NCBI GenBank assembly: GCA_963277665.1
Contig: OY728121.1
Coordinates: 954,898,097-954,962,096, forward strand
Reading direction: 5' to 3'
From: Viscum album
Taxonomy: Eukaryota; Streptophyta; Magnoliopsida; Santalales; Viscaceae
Length of the DNA stretch: 64,000 nucleotides
Shown in pieces: positions 1-11,479 of this stretch (positions are counted from its first letter, which is position 1; every line of letters begins with the position of its first letter). The position numbers were made by a program, and so were the translations under genes. The notes under the pieces were generated by a model that was not told the DNA's origin, did not search any database, and saw only the letters and a list, made by a program, of their open reading frames with translations.

Positions 1-299
1 TTGTTTTCTTTTTGGGGAGAGGATTCAAGAAGAATATATTTCAAATATATATGGAATTCATTGTGTGATGTTGGAAGTCTGAATCAACAAAATAGTATGA
101 AGAATAAGAAAAATAACACACCTATAATGGTTTTGTGTTTCTTCCATTTAAATCCTTGATTGTATAGATTATTCATATCATCAAATACCACTGATAAAAT
201 TAAGTGTAATTCTATAGATAATAATAATGATGGGTTAGTGAAACATAAAAGAGATTAAAAAACATGGAAAAAAGTTGATTTATTACACCAATATTTCTA

Positions 300-2650
300 A
301 TCTGATCCTAGGAAAGTGGGATTGATATTGGTAGCTAATGGAATCAACTCATTTAAGACATTGGGAAACAATTATTTAATTTGGATGGTTTCTTTTATTG
401 TTTATAATCTACCTCCATGGGTGTGTATAAAACAAATGTCTTTTATCATTTCAATGATTATTCCTAGAAAAAAAATTCCTGGTAATGACATCGATTTATA
501 CTAGAGCCTCTAATTGAATAATTACAAGGGTTATAGAGAAATAGTGTTAATACATAAGATGAATATTCTAGAAAAATGTTCAAAATGCACATTGCTCTAA
601 TGTGGAAAATTAGTGACTTACCTAGACTTGGGAACATATCTGGTTGTAACAGGTAAACAGGTTTGGACTTTTCCTATTTTTAAATTTTATTTTGAGACCA
701 AATGAATAACATACAGTAAGAAATGGTTTTTTTGTTTCATCAAATATTTATCAATGCAACTTACTGATTTTAGTTGAACATGTCAAAAACTCAATTCTTC
801 TATTGATCGAAGACCAGCTCCAATTATTTGGAAAGGTTCTAAAATATTGGGACAACTTCAAAATGTTAAAGAAGATTTTGGGAAGGGGCGTCATATGAAT
901 GATAGTTGAAACTAGTTTGAAGTGTATCTTGAAGTGAAATCAGAACACAATAAAGGAATAATGGAGTATATTTTTTAAACTTATGTAATGGAAGTTTAAT
1001 TTGTTGCGGTATAATCTTGATGTTAAGAATACTGATATGATTGTTTGTGAAAATTTGATCTTTACATTTCTTAATGAGAATGGAAAATCGAAGGACCATC
1101 CCAATGATCAGAAGGGATTATAAAAAATGAACATAAAGGATGATCTCTAGCTATATGAGAACGAAATGTTTTCCACAAAAAAAATTCAATGAAAAATAGG
1201 GATAAATATACATTCTTATGAATTTTAAAACATTTGAAGGTGTATGATGGGTATTAAAGTAACATCTTAAGTTGTGATAACTTAATGCATCACATGTTAC
1301 ATGGATTTAATTTTCATGATTCACATATTTTGTTACATAAGTTACTCCCATTTTCATGGAATATATTTTAACCAAAAAATGTTACTAAGATTGTATATTA
1401 ATTTTTCACATAATTTAGAAAACTATGTGAGAAAACTCAACAATAATCCGAGCATGATAACCTTTAGGAGAGATTTTTGTTGACATTTTGTGAAGTGTAG
1501 ATGATCTTTCCTCTATCATTTTTTAATTTCATGATGTAATTAATTGTACCTTTGGTTGAATAAACTAAATTAATAGGCCTTGTACATTATCATAAATGTA
1601 TCCAATTAAGAGGTACATTATTTGTTTATTTTTTATCTTAAGTACATAATTATTAGAACTTAATTAAATATATAACTATGTTTTATTTATTTTATTTCAT
1701 AGATATCTTGGTCATTTGTAATCAAATGTGAAACATAAATCTCAATGTAAAGGCTATTTAGAGGAGGAGTGGATTACATTATGCTCTAGATACTTAGACA
1801 ATATTGAGAAAATATTTAATTGAGTTGGATGTGTTAACGACACATCGAATTAATCTCAACAACATGGGAATTCAAAAATCATTCCTATTATTGGCTGATC
1901 AGTTGGGAGGAACTCAAACATTCACTAACAGATATAAAATTATTATAGTCACATAGATAAGTGGTGATGAATAGTGAAATTGTAGATCTATTTATTTAAG
2001 AGATTAGGATAAACAAATATATGAATGAGAGGCCAAACACGACTTGAGAAATATATGACAAAAGCAATTAATAAAGATCATGTAGAATGGTTTTCACATA
2101 CTGTGAGTTCATAAATGTTGAAGTCAATATGGATATTTGGTAGAATTATATATTTTATAGTTATATTAAGGTATATTACTATTTTTAGATCATGAATACA
2201 GATTCTCGTGCAAAGATGTTATAATATTTGATGTTTCTCGGTTGATTTCCTCTAAAATATGATAGAAATTTCTACACATACAATGTGAATGACTTTAAAT
2301 TTCATACAGTTGATCTGGAAGAGGGTTTGAAAAAACAAAAAAGTGGTATATTTATGGTTTCTGAATGTGGATACTATGGATGGTTAACTGATATTATTGA
2401 ATTAAACTAACATGGGAATTTTTAGGGGTTTTTTTCAAATTCAAGTGGGTCTATATTACTAGGGATATTAAAAGTGATTCCTAAAAATTTAATTATGTGA
2501 ACTTCTCTCACTTGATAGAGGTTAATGGACATGAATTAAATGATCCATATATTTTCTCATTACTATAGAAAATTGTATATTAGGTATAATATTTCATGGA
2601 TTAAGGGTGGAGTGTAGTTTTTCACATAAAAAAATGAGACTATTAGGTTA
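300..2650 (+). pseudogene. TNP2-like CACTA transposase, decayed
   Basis: In CACTA elements this transposase binds the element ends and catalyses excision and insertion. Several conserved blocks can be read across shifting frames. Codons at 316-504 give a segment containing YNLPPWVCIKQ and a PGNDIDLY-like end, typical of the TNP2 core. About 560-660 gives KMHIALMWKISDLP-like residues followed by an SGCN-like knuckle. About 990-1110 matches the block with an LDV..ICEN-like core. About 1300-1560 matches the DSH/LLP block and a downstream EkIFPPSFFD-like block. About 1745-1880 gives a CkGYLEEEWITLCSRYLDNIE segment. About 2280-2620 matches the C-terminal DUF4216-like region, with VNDFKFHTVD, LTDIIELN and DPYIFSL. 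Stops and frameshifts occur throughout, so it is a pseudogene. It lacks an intact start, and the 5' end may lie left of the window. Confidence 0.85.
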
Positions 2651-3540
2651 TGGGTTATAATATTGAAGATTTGTCCTCTGACGTTTGATCCCATTAGTAA
2701 CAAAAAATAAACATATTTGAAAAACATAATATTGAAATTATTAGTCTTTTGAGTGAGGAATATGTAGATGAATTAATTTTGGAGAATGATAATGAGATGG
2801 TTGATGTAAAAAATGATTGTATATGTAGTCATCCATTAATTTATCAAACACTTATGTTATATGTGGAGTCATTCATTATCCTAGCAATATATATTTTCTT
2901 TGTTAATATTGTACATATGTTATCATTTAATATTTTTTTATGTACAAATTTTTTCATATATATGTTACTATGTTAAATTTATTTGATTAAATGATAGAAA
3001 TGTCAAGGGGCGAGTGTTTCACTAATCCGAGTAGACTCTCAGAATCTGAGATAACACCTCCCCATTCTACAGCGATGAAGTAGGTCATCACTCCTATTTA
3101 TTTGTGAGGATATTTGAGGGTGACAGTTATAGGTATGAATTTTAATTTGAATAATGCTATTTTACATTTTTAATAATAATTGTAGTTTTTTCATAAAAGA
3201 TACAAATAATGTTACTATAGATAGAAATATGAGCAGTTCAGATTTTTTTGAATCTGAACAGATTGAAGATAGTTGTCCCATTTTACTATTATAGTGTCCT
3301 TGTGGATGATTCCATAAGATTATTTGGCCACATTCTAGGCTATCTAGTGGTGGAACTTGTTACCATTTTGATTACCATTGTCGATTGGAGGCATGTGCCT
3401 CAATAATGGAAAATTGAAGTCTTTGATTTAGAGATAAAGGTAATTTTAAAACATTATCGTGTAACTGGATGAAATTATGTTATTAAATTCCAATATTTTA
3501 AAAATTAATATATTTTTATAGATGTTATTACACTTTACCA
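2651..3540. other. AT-rich stretch inside the CACTA element, no gene seen
   Basis: No conserved protein block is readable here. A short open stretch at 2749-2976 is hydrophobic near its end and looks like chance in AT-rich sequence. In CACTA elements the area downstream of TNP2 often holds introns and a second gene, so this may be the remains of such a region, but nothing proves it. Confidence 0.4.
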
Positions 3541-3545
3541 TAGTG

Positions 3546-3711
3546 GAGAGGAGCTTATTGCACTTCAAAGAACAATTCAAGAACATGGGGACAATATAAA
3601 GATGCAAGATGCAATGGTCTTAGCTCTACAAAATGTTTTTAATGAATTATATCAGAAGATGATTGGATCTATCCTTGGTGATATTTCATCAATGTATCAT
3701 AGTGAGTAGTT
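3546..3711 (+). pseudogene. possible CACTA second-exon remnant
   Basis: About 54 codons are open, starting with a GEELIALQRTIQEHGD-like segment and ending at a TAG near 3709-3711. The residues are helical and rich in Q, E and L, as in the coiled-coil tails encoded at the 3' side of many CACTA elements. It has no start codon. It lies between the transposase remnant and the terminal repeat in the same orientation. The function is unassigned; the link to CACTA is by position only. Confidence 0.35.
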
Positions 3712-4083
3712 AAATCCCATAACATCAATAATGTTTTGTAAAAAAACATATACTGGTTTAAAATTTAAATTTAAATATACAACACTATTTCATTTTCAAT
3801 GTAATTTTCATGCAGGTTCCAGTAATAGGAAGTGGAATGGTGATGGAGTGAGTGTTAAGATGATTTTAGGTGTTAAAAAGAGTTACTTAGTATGCTACTA
3901 GATTAGTGAATGTGGAACACCAATAAATGAAAATTTCGACGGTTTCATATACATTTTCAGTTATGGGAGTAAATTTTTAGGGAATGTTTCTTCAGATTGT
4001 ATGAATTTCTTTAGATACATAATATATGTAGAAAAGATAGTTATTATTAATATATTAATGTGTTATAGTTGGATATATTTTTT

Positions 4084-4530
4084 TTTTTGGAAATTCTGGG
4101 GTTGTATATTTAGTAGCGGTATTTTTTTTAAAATTCAATATATAGAGGCAGTTTAAACTATAGCCATATATACCAAATTATTGATGAACGGTGGTTTAAA
4201 CCACCTCTACTTTGGGAATATATTTTTTAGTAGTGCTTTTTTGGTTTTATTTGAGGTTTCCCATCCCAAAAATTAATTTTAGACATCAATGGTTTGATCT
4301 TTCACTATCCTTTAGTCATTTTTTGGGAGATGAAACAACCACTGAAACAAAAAAAAACGTTACTAAACAAATGTTTTGCAATAGTTCCCCAAAACCACCA
4401 CTAAATAGACATAACCATAATTATTTGAATACAGAATCCATTATTAGAAGTGGAGTTTTCAAACTATTGTAGAATCATATGGGTGTGGTTTCAATTTCCA
4501 GCAAATTAAAAAATAACCACTACCAAATGT
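4084..4530. repeat. CACTA subterminal repeat region
   Basis: Short motifs of the type GTGGTTT / AAACCAC recur on both strands, including a perfect 16-bp palindrome GGTGGTTTAAACCACC at 4190-4205, a related GGCAGTTTAAACT at about 4147-4159, and AAACCACCACTAAA near 4391. Subterminal arrays of this kind are where CACTA-encoded DNA-binding proteins dock. The 86-codon reading frame at 4212-4472 overlaps the array and has no recognisable domain, so I do not call it a gene. Confidence 0.6.
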
Positions 4531-4546
4531 CCATTTTCTTGTAGTG
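4531..4546 (-). repeat. CACTA right terminal inverted repeat
   Basis: CCATTTTCTTGTAGTG on the + strand is the reverse complement of the plant CACTA end CACTACAAGAAAATGG. It marks the exact right border of the transposon. Confidence 0.85.
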
Positions 4547-5589
4547 ATCGGAGACACATGGAATTTTTTAAAAGAATCAATTACATCCACATTTTTATCA
4601 TTCCAAATGACTTCAAAATGGGTTATTATATACTATTGGAGGTGATAAGGTTTAAATATGGATGTTATATGGTTGTTGAAAAATATCTGAGGTCATTTTA
4701 ACCCTTATATTATATTTTAATCACCTAAAAATCAGATTTTACCTTATCCTTGGTAATTATTTTTTACTTATTTTAATATTAATAATGGTAAAAAATTAAT
4801 TTGAAATTTTCATAAAATTTTAATTATTCTGATTTCAAATATAGAACCCATCTTTATAAATTCTATTTAGATAAGTGGAAAATTCATATTAAAAATTATA
4901 CCTGTAAATGCGATGAAAAAGTGGGTTTCCAATACGAAAACTCTCATAAGTATAGAATTTTTTAATATCAAAACTCACTATAAAATTGATTAAAATAACA
5001 AAAATTAGTCAAAATTAATAATTATTGAAATAATATAACATTAAAATCAATTTAAAATATAAATTTACCATGTGAATTATTTAAATTAAAAATAAGTCTT
5101 AAATAAATATTTTATATTTCATTATTCATCAAAAAATAAACTTTTCAGAAGAAACACAACAATTAAACTGAATATAATTTTTAAATGATTATTTCAGAAA
5201 TTATGTTTATTTTTTAAAATAAATTTTCTAAAAAAAGATAAAATTATTTTCAAATTATTTGGAAAAAGTGAAACTAAACAATTATTTTTTAAATACAGTT
5301 TTAAGAAAAAGTTTCATTTAGTTTTAAATGATTCTTATTATTTTTATAATTAATAGATAAACAGAATTTTTGATAGTTTTTTAATAATATTAATATCCAC
5401 CAATTTAATTTCAAAGTTATAATGGTATAGAAAATTAGGATTAATTTAGAATTTGGATTGTATGGTTCACAAGCTGTGAGATACATTAATTTTAAATAAA
5501 TATATTTCATGGGTGGTTTAAGATTGTTATTGCATGTCTCATACACAATCTTATAAAATTTTATTATTTTAAAAAATCCGAGAGTTACA
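4547..5589 (-). repeat. Element B 3' LTR, first ~1 kb
   Basis: Reading the minus strand, the LTR begins TGTAACTCTC at 5589, just after an AAGGGTCTTCATAA stretch that parallels the polypurine tract of element A (TTTGGGAGAA before TGTAACACCC at 25598). The segment aligns by eye with 38975-40015 (shared blocks near 4555/38978, 4900/39330 and 5490/39915). It is cut at 4546 by the CACTA end. AT-rich, no gene. Confidence 0.6.
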
Positions 5590-6965
5590 TTATGAAGACC
5601 CTTAATAAATTGTGTTCTTTCATTTTAAACTTGATCTTGGTAATGCATTATTTTATATTTGGAAGTACCATTGATGAAAAATCCACATCCAAACAGGGTT
5701 AATAAATCTTTATATTGAAAAATGAGAAATAGAAATATGATGTTCATATGGAATAACGCATATCTTTTTTTCAAAGTATGATAAAAATGGTGGGATGTAA
5801 ATACATGGACATAAAAGAATGGTGTAAATACATATAGAGAGTGATATATATTTTTGATTAAAATAAATTGAATGGACAATGAAATACTAAGGACCCGAAA
5901 ACCATGAATCTATTATGATTAAAAAACCATTTAATTCATAGGGAATGAGGGACTTAGTTTACATTTTTCTTTCAAGATCATTTTTCTAATGTTTAGGAAT
6001 TCCTTTATTATCCGTGAGTATAAGGAAATATATATACTTGATATCTTTCTATATCATAAGCATAATTTCATCCTTTGGTTATGCACCGATCAATTTCCAA
6101 TTCATCGCTTAGTCAGAGAATTCAATATCCAAAAGTGAATTTTTTAGTCCTGAAGCACTAAAATTCACAATTAAGATAACATAAGATCTATAAAATAGTG
6201 ATAAGTGTTTTTATACAACTCTAACAATTTTCCAAACTAATATGTTTAGCACAGGTTAACCAATATTATACAGTAATCTATAAACCTCAATAGTAACTCC
6301 ACTAGTTCATCATTAATAATTATTCATCAATTTTTTTAAGTAAAAATAATGAAATATTAACTTGATCATCTTGTAGGCCAGTTGTACTCATGAATCCCTT
6401 ATCACCCTTAGGTTATGCGAACAATCCCTGCTGTCATGCCGGATGTGATGGGTTGTCACCCAAAAAGCAAGTTGTCTATTTTATAAAAAAATATTAATAT
6501 AATTACTTTTAGACTCCCAAAGAGAAATAAAACCTAATTAGCTCAACATTAAATTTAATATAAACCCTAAAAGTTATCAATACCTTTAAACTTGTGGCCA
6601 AAATATTAAGGGATGTCTTCCTTAAACAGCCTTTTCACTATAACATATATTAAATCAATGTGTTGTATTTAAATAAATGTATCCTAAAATATCCTTAATC
6701 ATAGTATAATACAACAAAAAACCTAAAAAGTGTGGTTTAATACATTGAACATATGATCAATATTAAACTCATAAACCCATGATAGTATCCATAAGTTCTA
6801 TGTTAATGATGACATATATTCTTATAAAATTTAACATAATCCTTATATGTTTTAGGATCCTTATATCATAAATTCCTTCATTAAAAATTCTAATATAATA
6901 AAATAATGGAACCACAAAACATAAATACTTACAACATTTTATTTCAACATTGTTCCTTCCTTGGT
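5590..6965 (-). other. Element B 3' internal region, non-coding
   Basis: No protein block is readable. Two stretches match the corresponding part of element A on the opposite strand: about 6905-6965 with 24555-24630, and about 6370-6470 with 24735-24850. In both elements this region lies between the gag zinc knuckle and the 3' LTR, where an autonomous gypsy element would carry pol. Short open frames on both strands (for example 5625-5879) look like chance. Confidence 0.5.
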
Positions 6966-7105
6966 TTAGGGGTTATCTTTTTGAGGAGGGAATTGACAAG
7001 GATAATTCCCATGTTCCCCACATTTAAGACAGTGATCATTTGATGGGTCCTTAGAAAGAAATTTATTTCCTTCCATTATACTCTTAATTTTTTCTTTGAA
7101 ATTTA
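6966..7105 (-). pseudogene. Element B gag, zinc-knuckle end
   Basis: Gag forms the virus-like particle of an LTR element and its knuckle binds the RNA. The minus strand reads HCLKCGEHGNYPCQFP, a CCHC knuckle in which the expected His is Asn and the last Cys is Phe. The same two substitutions are present in element A. The frame is joined upstream to 17801-18351 across the Gypsy-1 insertion: the codons on either side of the target duplication read on without loss. The open frame that continues to 7238 borrows Gypsy-1 LTR sequence and is not a natural protein. Confidence 0.6.
7101..7105 (+). repeat. Target-site duplication of Gypsy-1, left
   Basis: ATTTA, repeated at 17796-17800 immediately after the right LTR. 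The 5-bp size fits LTR retrotransposon integration and fixes both borders of Gypsy-1. Confidence 0.85.
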
Positions 7106-7640
7106 TGTCACGACCCGTTCTTGGGGACCATGCCGTGACTACCCCAAGCCCGCCTTCCATAGGCCAGGGGCTGGCGACTAGCACCAAAGGTGTGAATCCC
7201 GATAACTGGGAAGGCTTTGCCTTTATAAAAGTAAACAAAAAACCACAAAGTACAAGAGGAAGTAAAACACTAAGTACAAAAGAAAGTGCTGAAAAGTAAA
7301 TGGGCTAGAATACAAACCCAAATGAAAGTATAGCTACAACTGAAAGAAAGTACAACAGAAAAAGACAAACAGTTGGAAGGAAGGAAGCAGCTCCTGGGTC
7401 GTCCTCCTCGGATCCTACCTGAAGGGTAGGTACAGATAGCGCAGCTCATGGATCGTCCACCACGGATCCTACCTGAAGGGTAGGTACAGATAGCACAGCT
7501 CCTAGATCGTCCACCACGGGATACTGACTCTTCGAGTGGTCCACCTCCGGGTACCATCCAGTCCTCGAACACTCGGCCTCTGTCAGCTCTGCCCGTCGTC
7601 TGCAACCAACACAACAAGGTGCGGGCATAGCCCGTGCAGG

Positions 7641-7665
7641 GGTGAGTATAACAATACTCAGTAGG
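7641..7665 (-). promoter_or_regulatory. LTR R-region motif (left Gypsy-1 LTR)
   Basis: The minus strand reads CTACTGAGTATTGTTATACTCAC. The GAGTAT...ATACTC part is an inverted repeat. The same motif occurs at 14551-14575, in both Gypsy-2 LTRs (53766-53789, 62031-62053), and in weaker form at about 50066-50088. Its position in the downstream third of each LTR fits the R/polyadenylation region of plant gypsy LTRs; that role is an inference. Confidence 0.5.
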
Positions 7666-8486
7666 GACCCCAAGACCCTCAAGGTCTCACTAAAACCAAC
7701 AAGGATAACCACAAAGAATATCTCAACAGATAACCTCTACTTAGGTATATACTCATGCATATACCTAAGTTATCAAGTAACCCATCTCAATCATGAGGAA
7801 AACTCTAATATCATGAAATCAACGGATAACCCCTACCCAGGTATATGCCCATACATATACCTAAGTTATCAAGTGACCCATCTCAATCATGAGGTAAACA
7901 CAAAGGTCAAAAGTCTCAGCTCAAACTAGGATTTTCATTATCGAAACTGTAACTGCTGAAGAGCTCCGCCTCTGGAGAGTACAGTGGTCCTGTCATGACT
8001 CCGAGGTACTGCTCACCAACCTAAGACTGCTGAGGTACTCCTCCTGTCGAGTACCTCGGGTCTGCCACCCCACACAGTAGTGCTTCCCGCCATGGGTCTG
8101 CCACCTCACACAGTAGTGCTCCCCCTCATAGCTTACATAGGTACTCCTCCTGTCGAGTACCGCGGGTCTGCCACCTCACACAGTAGTGCTCCTCCGTCGT
8201 GGTTCTGTCACCTCACAAAGTAGTGCTCTCCACTGGGCTATACAAGTCACTCCAAAAAAAATCGGACAAGCAGTCGTCAGGTCTCATCCGGCTACACGGT
8301 CTCCGTACTCCACACGCTCGCCTCCGGGAGGGTCCGCTCCACGAGCTACTCGTAGATGCTCCAAGTAACACAAAGTCTCACTAAGAAGTATCTCAACAGA
8401 CCGCATCGTCATATGGGTCTCAACACAACAGACGGTGCGTCAATCGGACGCCCGGTCTGTGAGTTACTAGTTTTTTCATCCTTGGG

Positions 8487-9014
8487 GCTTGGTTGGATTC
8501 GTGTGTGAACCAACCCGGCCGTATCTCAACTGAACCCCAACTCTCATAGGGTAAACTCAAAGGGACAGTTTCTCAACGTGATCACCAATGCCGCTGATGG
8601 TTCGTCAAACGGACGTCCGGTCTGAAAGATATCAGCTTTTTCGTTCCAGGGGCCCGGTTGGATTTGGGGTGCAATCCAACCCGGACATACTCCAACTGCA
8701 TCCAAACCTTGGGCGGGGCATGCCTAAAGTTCCATCTCATCAAGAGGATTCCAACGAGACAGACGGCGCATCAATCAGACGCCCGGTCTGTGAGTTATTG
8801 GCTTTTTCGTTTGAGGGGCCCGGTTGGTTTCGTGAGAGAAACAACCCAACCGCACTCCGACGGCATCCAAACCTCAAGCGGAGTAAGCCAAAAGATCCGT
8901 CTCACTTTGAGGAATCCATCAAAGTCAACGGCACGTCAATTGGACATCCGGAGCTCAAGATATACCTGTTTCCGCTCCGAGGGCCCGGTTGGTTTCGTGT
9001 ACGAACCAACCCGG
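8487..9014. repeat. Four-copy hairpin array, ~166-bp period (left Gypsy-1 LTR)
   Basis: Imperfect inverted repeats of the form CCCGGTTGG...CCAACCCGG recur at about 8487-8519, 8651-8683, 8818-8850 and 8984-9014. The best is the last, with arms of about 11 bp around CGTGTACG. Flanking sequence (a CGTCAAtCGGACG-CCGGTCTG block followed by an AGCTTTTTCGTTCC block) repeats with the same period. The array is conserved at about 15397-15930 in the right LTR. Confidence 0.75.
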
Positions 9015-10842
9015 CTGAACCCAAAGTTCTCTGAAACCTTGATTGTAATATACCAAAACGACCGTCTCGATCCAAGGATCGCATTTCCGCTGATGACGCA
9101 TCAATCGGAGGTCCGTAGCCCAAGCTATAGGCAAAATACCAAAAACGGGGGGTCTGGGCCCGGACCGACCGGGCCCACCCCCCCTGGGTTGGCCCGAACC
9201 GGGTCAACCCGACCCGGGTCCGGGTCCGACCCGGTTGGGAGTGACCCGGCCCGGCGGGTTGGTTCGGCTCGGCCCGGACGAGCGGCCGAGCGAAGGAACC
9301 GCGGCCCCCATGCGGGGGCCGCTCCGCGGTTCCAGGACGCGGCTTGAGCCGCGTCCCACCTCCCGGTTCCGCGTGGCCGCGGAACCGTCTCGCCGCCGCG
9401 GCGGTTTTTCCGGCGGCGCGCCGGCGGGGGTTTCCGCGGGCCACCGGACGCGCTCCAGTGGTCCATTTTACATGTGGTTTTCGCCAATGGTCCTCCCGGG
9501 ACCCGATCTTCACTGCCATGCCCTCAAATAGCCATTGCGGCCCCGTTTTCCATCGCCCGTCGTCTCACTCACCAAAAACGAAAAATGTGCGGTGGGTTCG
9601 GACTTGTTCATTATTCCGCACCCACCACGTTAACGATTTTAAAATATTCTCCCAACAATCATAAATCAACCGGGAAAACAAATCACAAAGATTTAAAGAA
9701 TCAAACCCCTACTTTGTCGTAGTCGTCGGACGAGTTCTTCGTGGAATTGACCGTCGCGGAAGAAGATGATCGTCGCATCGCAGAAGGGCATCGCGTCGTC
9801 GCGGTATACGGCGTCGCGTCGACGATCTCCGAGGTTTAAAGAAAAACACACAGATTTTTATTTCATGAATTAAATCTGTGTTAAGGATAAAATCCAAAAA
9901 GGAAATTTTTAAAAGTTCTGAAATCTCCTACCTCAAGCAGTTGATCGAAGATTTTTTGCGGGGGGAAAACGTCGCAGAAGAACGTCGTGGGAGAAGAAAC
10001 GTCGCAAAATAATGTCGCGGGAGAAGAATCGTCGGCGTCACGGAACACGGCGTCGCATCTTCAATCTCCGAGGGTTCGGCGTTCTTCGCGTTCTTCGCGT
10101 TCTTCACGTTCTTCGTGAAGAAGGATGAAGATCTCAAGCCTTGGAGTCTTCTCCAAATCCTCTCAACGAGAAATCCTCAAGAAGACAAGCATTGGTCTTA
10201 TTTTATTAACATGCTAACAAATTGAAAAACAAACTAAGTAACGACCCATTAATTCATAGAATTAATTTCAACGAATAAACCGCCCAATTAATAGGAGCAT
10301 TTAAGAGTTTAAGAAAACGCATCAGTTGACTTTCATTAATGAGGAGTTTTCGCGGGTGCGTTACTTAGAGGAAAGGAAACGGTGGGGCTCGTGTGGGCCC
10401 CAACTCAAAAATATCCTACCAAGAGGGTAGGATATTTTGGATTTCACCCTATCCGCTTTAACTTATCTCAAGTGGCTTTAAGTGGCTTTTAAGTGGATTT
10501 AAGTGAAATAAAAATAAAGTTGTCACACCACTTTATTTTATTTCTTAACTTAACCCCAAAAATTTAAAAACCACACCCGAGAAAATGCAACTCCGGAAAA
10601 GGCGTTTCTAAGCAAATACCGGTGTTGCAATTCCATTGGTGCCCTTGGAATTTGATTCTGAGTATCGGTTCAAAAGTTAGAAAAACTCACTCATTTGTTC
10701 ACTGAACGTACCCGAGCTAAACTTTGGAAAATGATTCCAGGAACACCGGGCCTCGGAATCAGGTGCCGTCAGAAACTGCGTTCTTGTAAAATTCCAAAGA
10801 AAATTAAGAAAAAAATTTCCTTGAAATTTACAGGACTTTACA

Positions 10843-10855
10843 TCACTCCCAGCTC
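10843..10855 (-). other. Gypsy-1 polypurine tract
   Basis: The minus strand reads GAGCTGGGAGTGA directly before the 3' LTR start TGTAAAG. This is where plus-strand DNA synthesis is primed in LTR elements. Gypsy-2 has the equivalent GGAGGGAATGA before TGTAAGAACC. Confidence 0.6.
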
Positions 10856-10904
10856 AGGGCTTTATGTCCTTGTAAAGCTTTAACACAAATTAGGGTTACA
10901 AAAG

Positions 10905-11345
10905 CGGTACTGAGCACGCATCTGAGCCTTCCGCTCCCATGTGCTCACCTGTAGGTTCCTGTGCTGCCAAAGAAAGTGCACAAGAGGAATCGACCGTCCT
11001 CCTAGGATCTGCTCTTGTCAATCCTTGATCCCCACAGGAACCTCCGTGAAAGACACCCCATCGCCATCGTCTAGCTCCTCATAGTCGATGATATGCGAAG
11101 GGTCGAGCACGTATCTCCTCAGTTGAGATACGTGGAAGTCGTCGTGCACCTGGTGCAACTGAGGTGGATGGGTCAAGCGGTAAACCACCCCGCCTACCCA
11201 GCTGAGAACCTAAGAAGGTCCGATGAACCTCGGAGATAACTTTCCGCCTTGGTCACATCTCCATAAACCTCGTCGAGGTGAGACCCATATAAGGACGTGA
11301 TCGCCATCCTCGAACTCCAGAGGTCTCCAATTCCTGGTTAGAACT
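10905..11345 (-). pseudogene. Gypsy-1 integrase C-terminal remnant
   Basis: The minus strand, across a few frames, reads LEFEDGDHVLIWVSPRRG, then GKLSPRFIGP, VVYRLTHPPQLHQVHDDFHV and LDPSHIIDYEEL. Further on are an IPLVHFLWQHRN-like piece and a TWERKAQMRAQY-like end. These are the C-terminal blocks of gypsy integrases, normally followed in this clade by a chromodomain-like tail. The catalytic core (DDE) and zinc region are missing. The remnant sits just before the polypurine tract, as expected for the end of pol. Confidence 0.75.
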
Positions 11346-11479
11346 GGAACTCAAAACGACTGCTGCCACGAGGGTAAGGTTGACTGACTCAAGAGTGATC
11401 GGTCGCACCCTATTGTGCATGATTTTATCCTGTGCTGCCTGGGGTTTCCTTTCTGCTGAACAAGGAAAACCCATCCCGA

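Larger units (their letters stand above)
1..4546 (+). mobile_element. CACTA (En/Spm-like) DNA transposon, right portion
   Basis: The right end is a CACTA-type terminal inverted repeat at 4531-4546, the reverse complement of CACTACAAGAAAA plus TGG. Upstream lies a decayed TNP2-family transposase on the + strand, so the transposase reads toward this end. The left terminus is not in the window. Sequence resuming at 4547 matches the interior of an LTR also seen from about 38975 onward, so the transposon appears to have inserted into element B's 3' LTR. The expected 3-bp target duplication cannot be checked without the left end. Transposition would be cut-and-paste, but this copy is dead because its transposase is full of stops and frameshifts. 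The class assignment is secure; the full extent is unknown. Confidence 0.85.
7106..10842 (-). repeat. Gypsy-1 3' LTR (left copy)
   Basis: About 3.74 kb, TG...CA when read on the minus strand, which starts TGTAAAGTCC at 10842 and ends GTCGTGACA at 7106. It contains a tandem of about 54-bp units at 7387-7520, repeated GTCTGCCACCTCACACAGTAGTGC blocks (split by small changes) at about 8030-8230, a hairpin array at 8487-9014, a very GC-rich segment at about 9150-9450, and short TTCTTCGCG repeats near 10080-10110. The right copy matches along its whole length with scattered substitutions and a GC-rich length difference near 16320-16390. Open frames within it (for example 8658-9347 and 8902-9519) arise from repeats and high GC and are not called genes. 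Confidence 0.9.

Noticed and set aside
8658..9519. Overlapping open frames up to 229 codons on both strands in the Gypsy-1 LTR (also 15850-16482)
   Set aside because: They lie in GC-rich, tandemly repeated LTR sequence, are open in several frames at once, and have no domain or codon pattern of a real gene.
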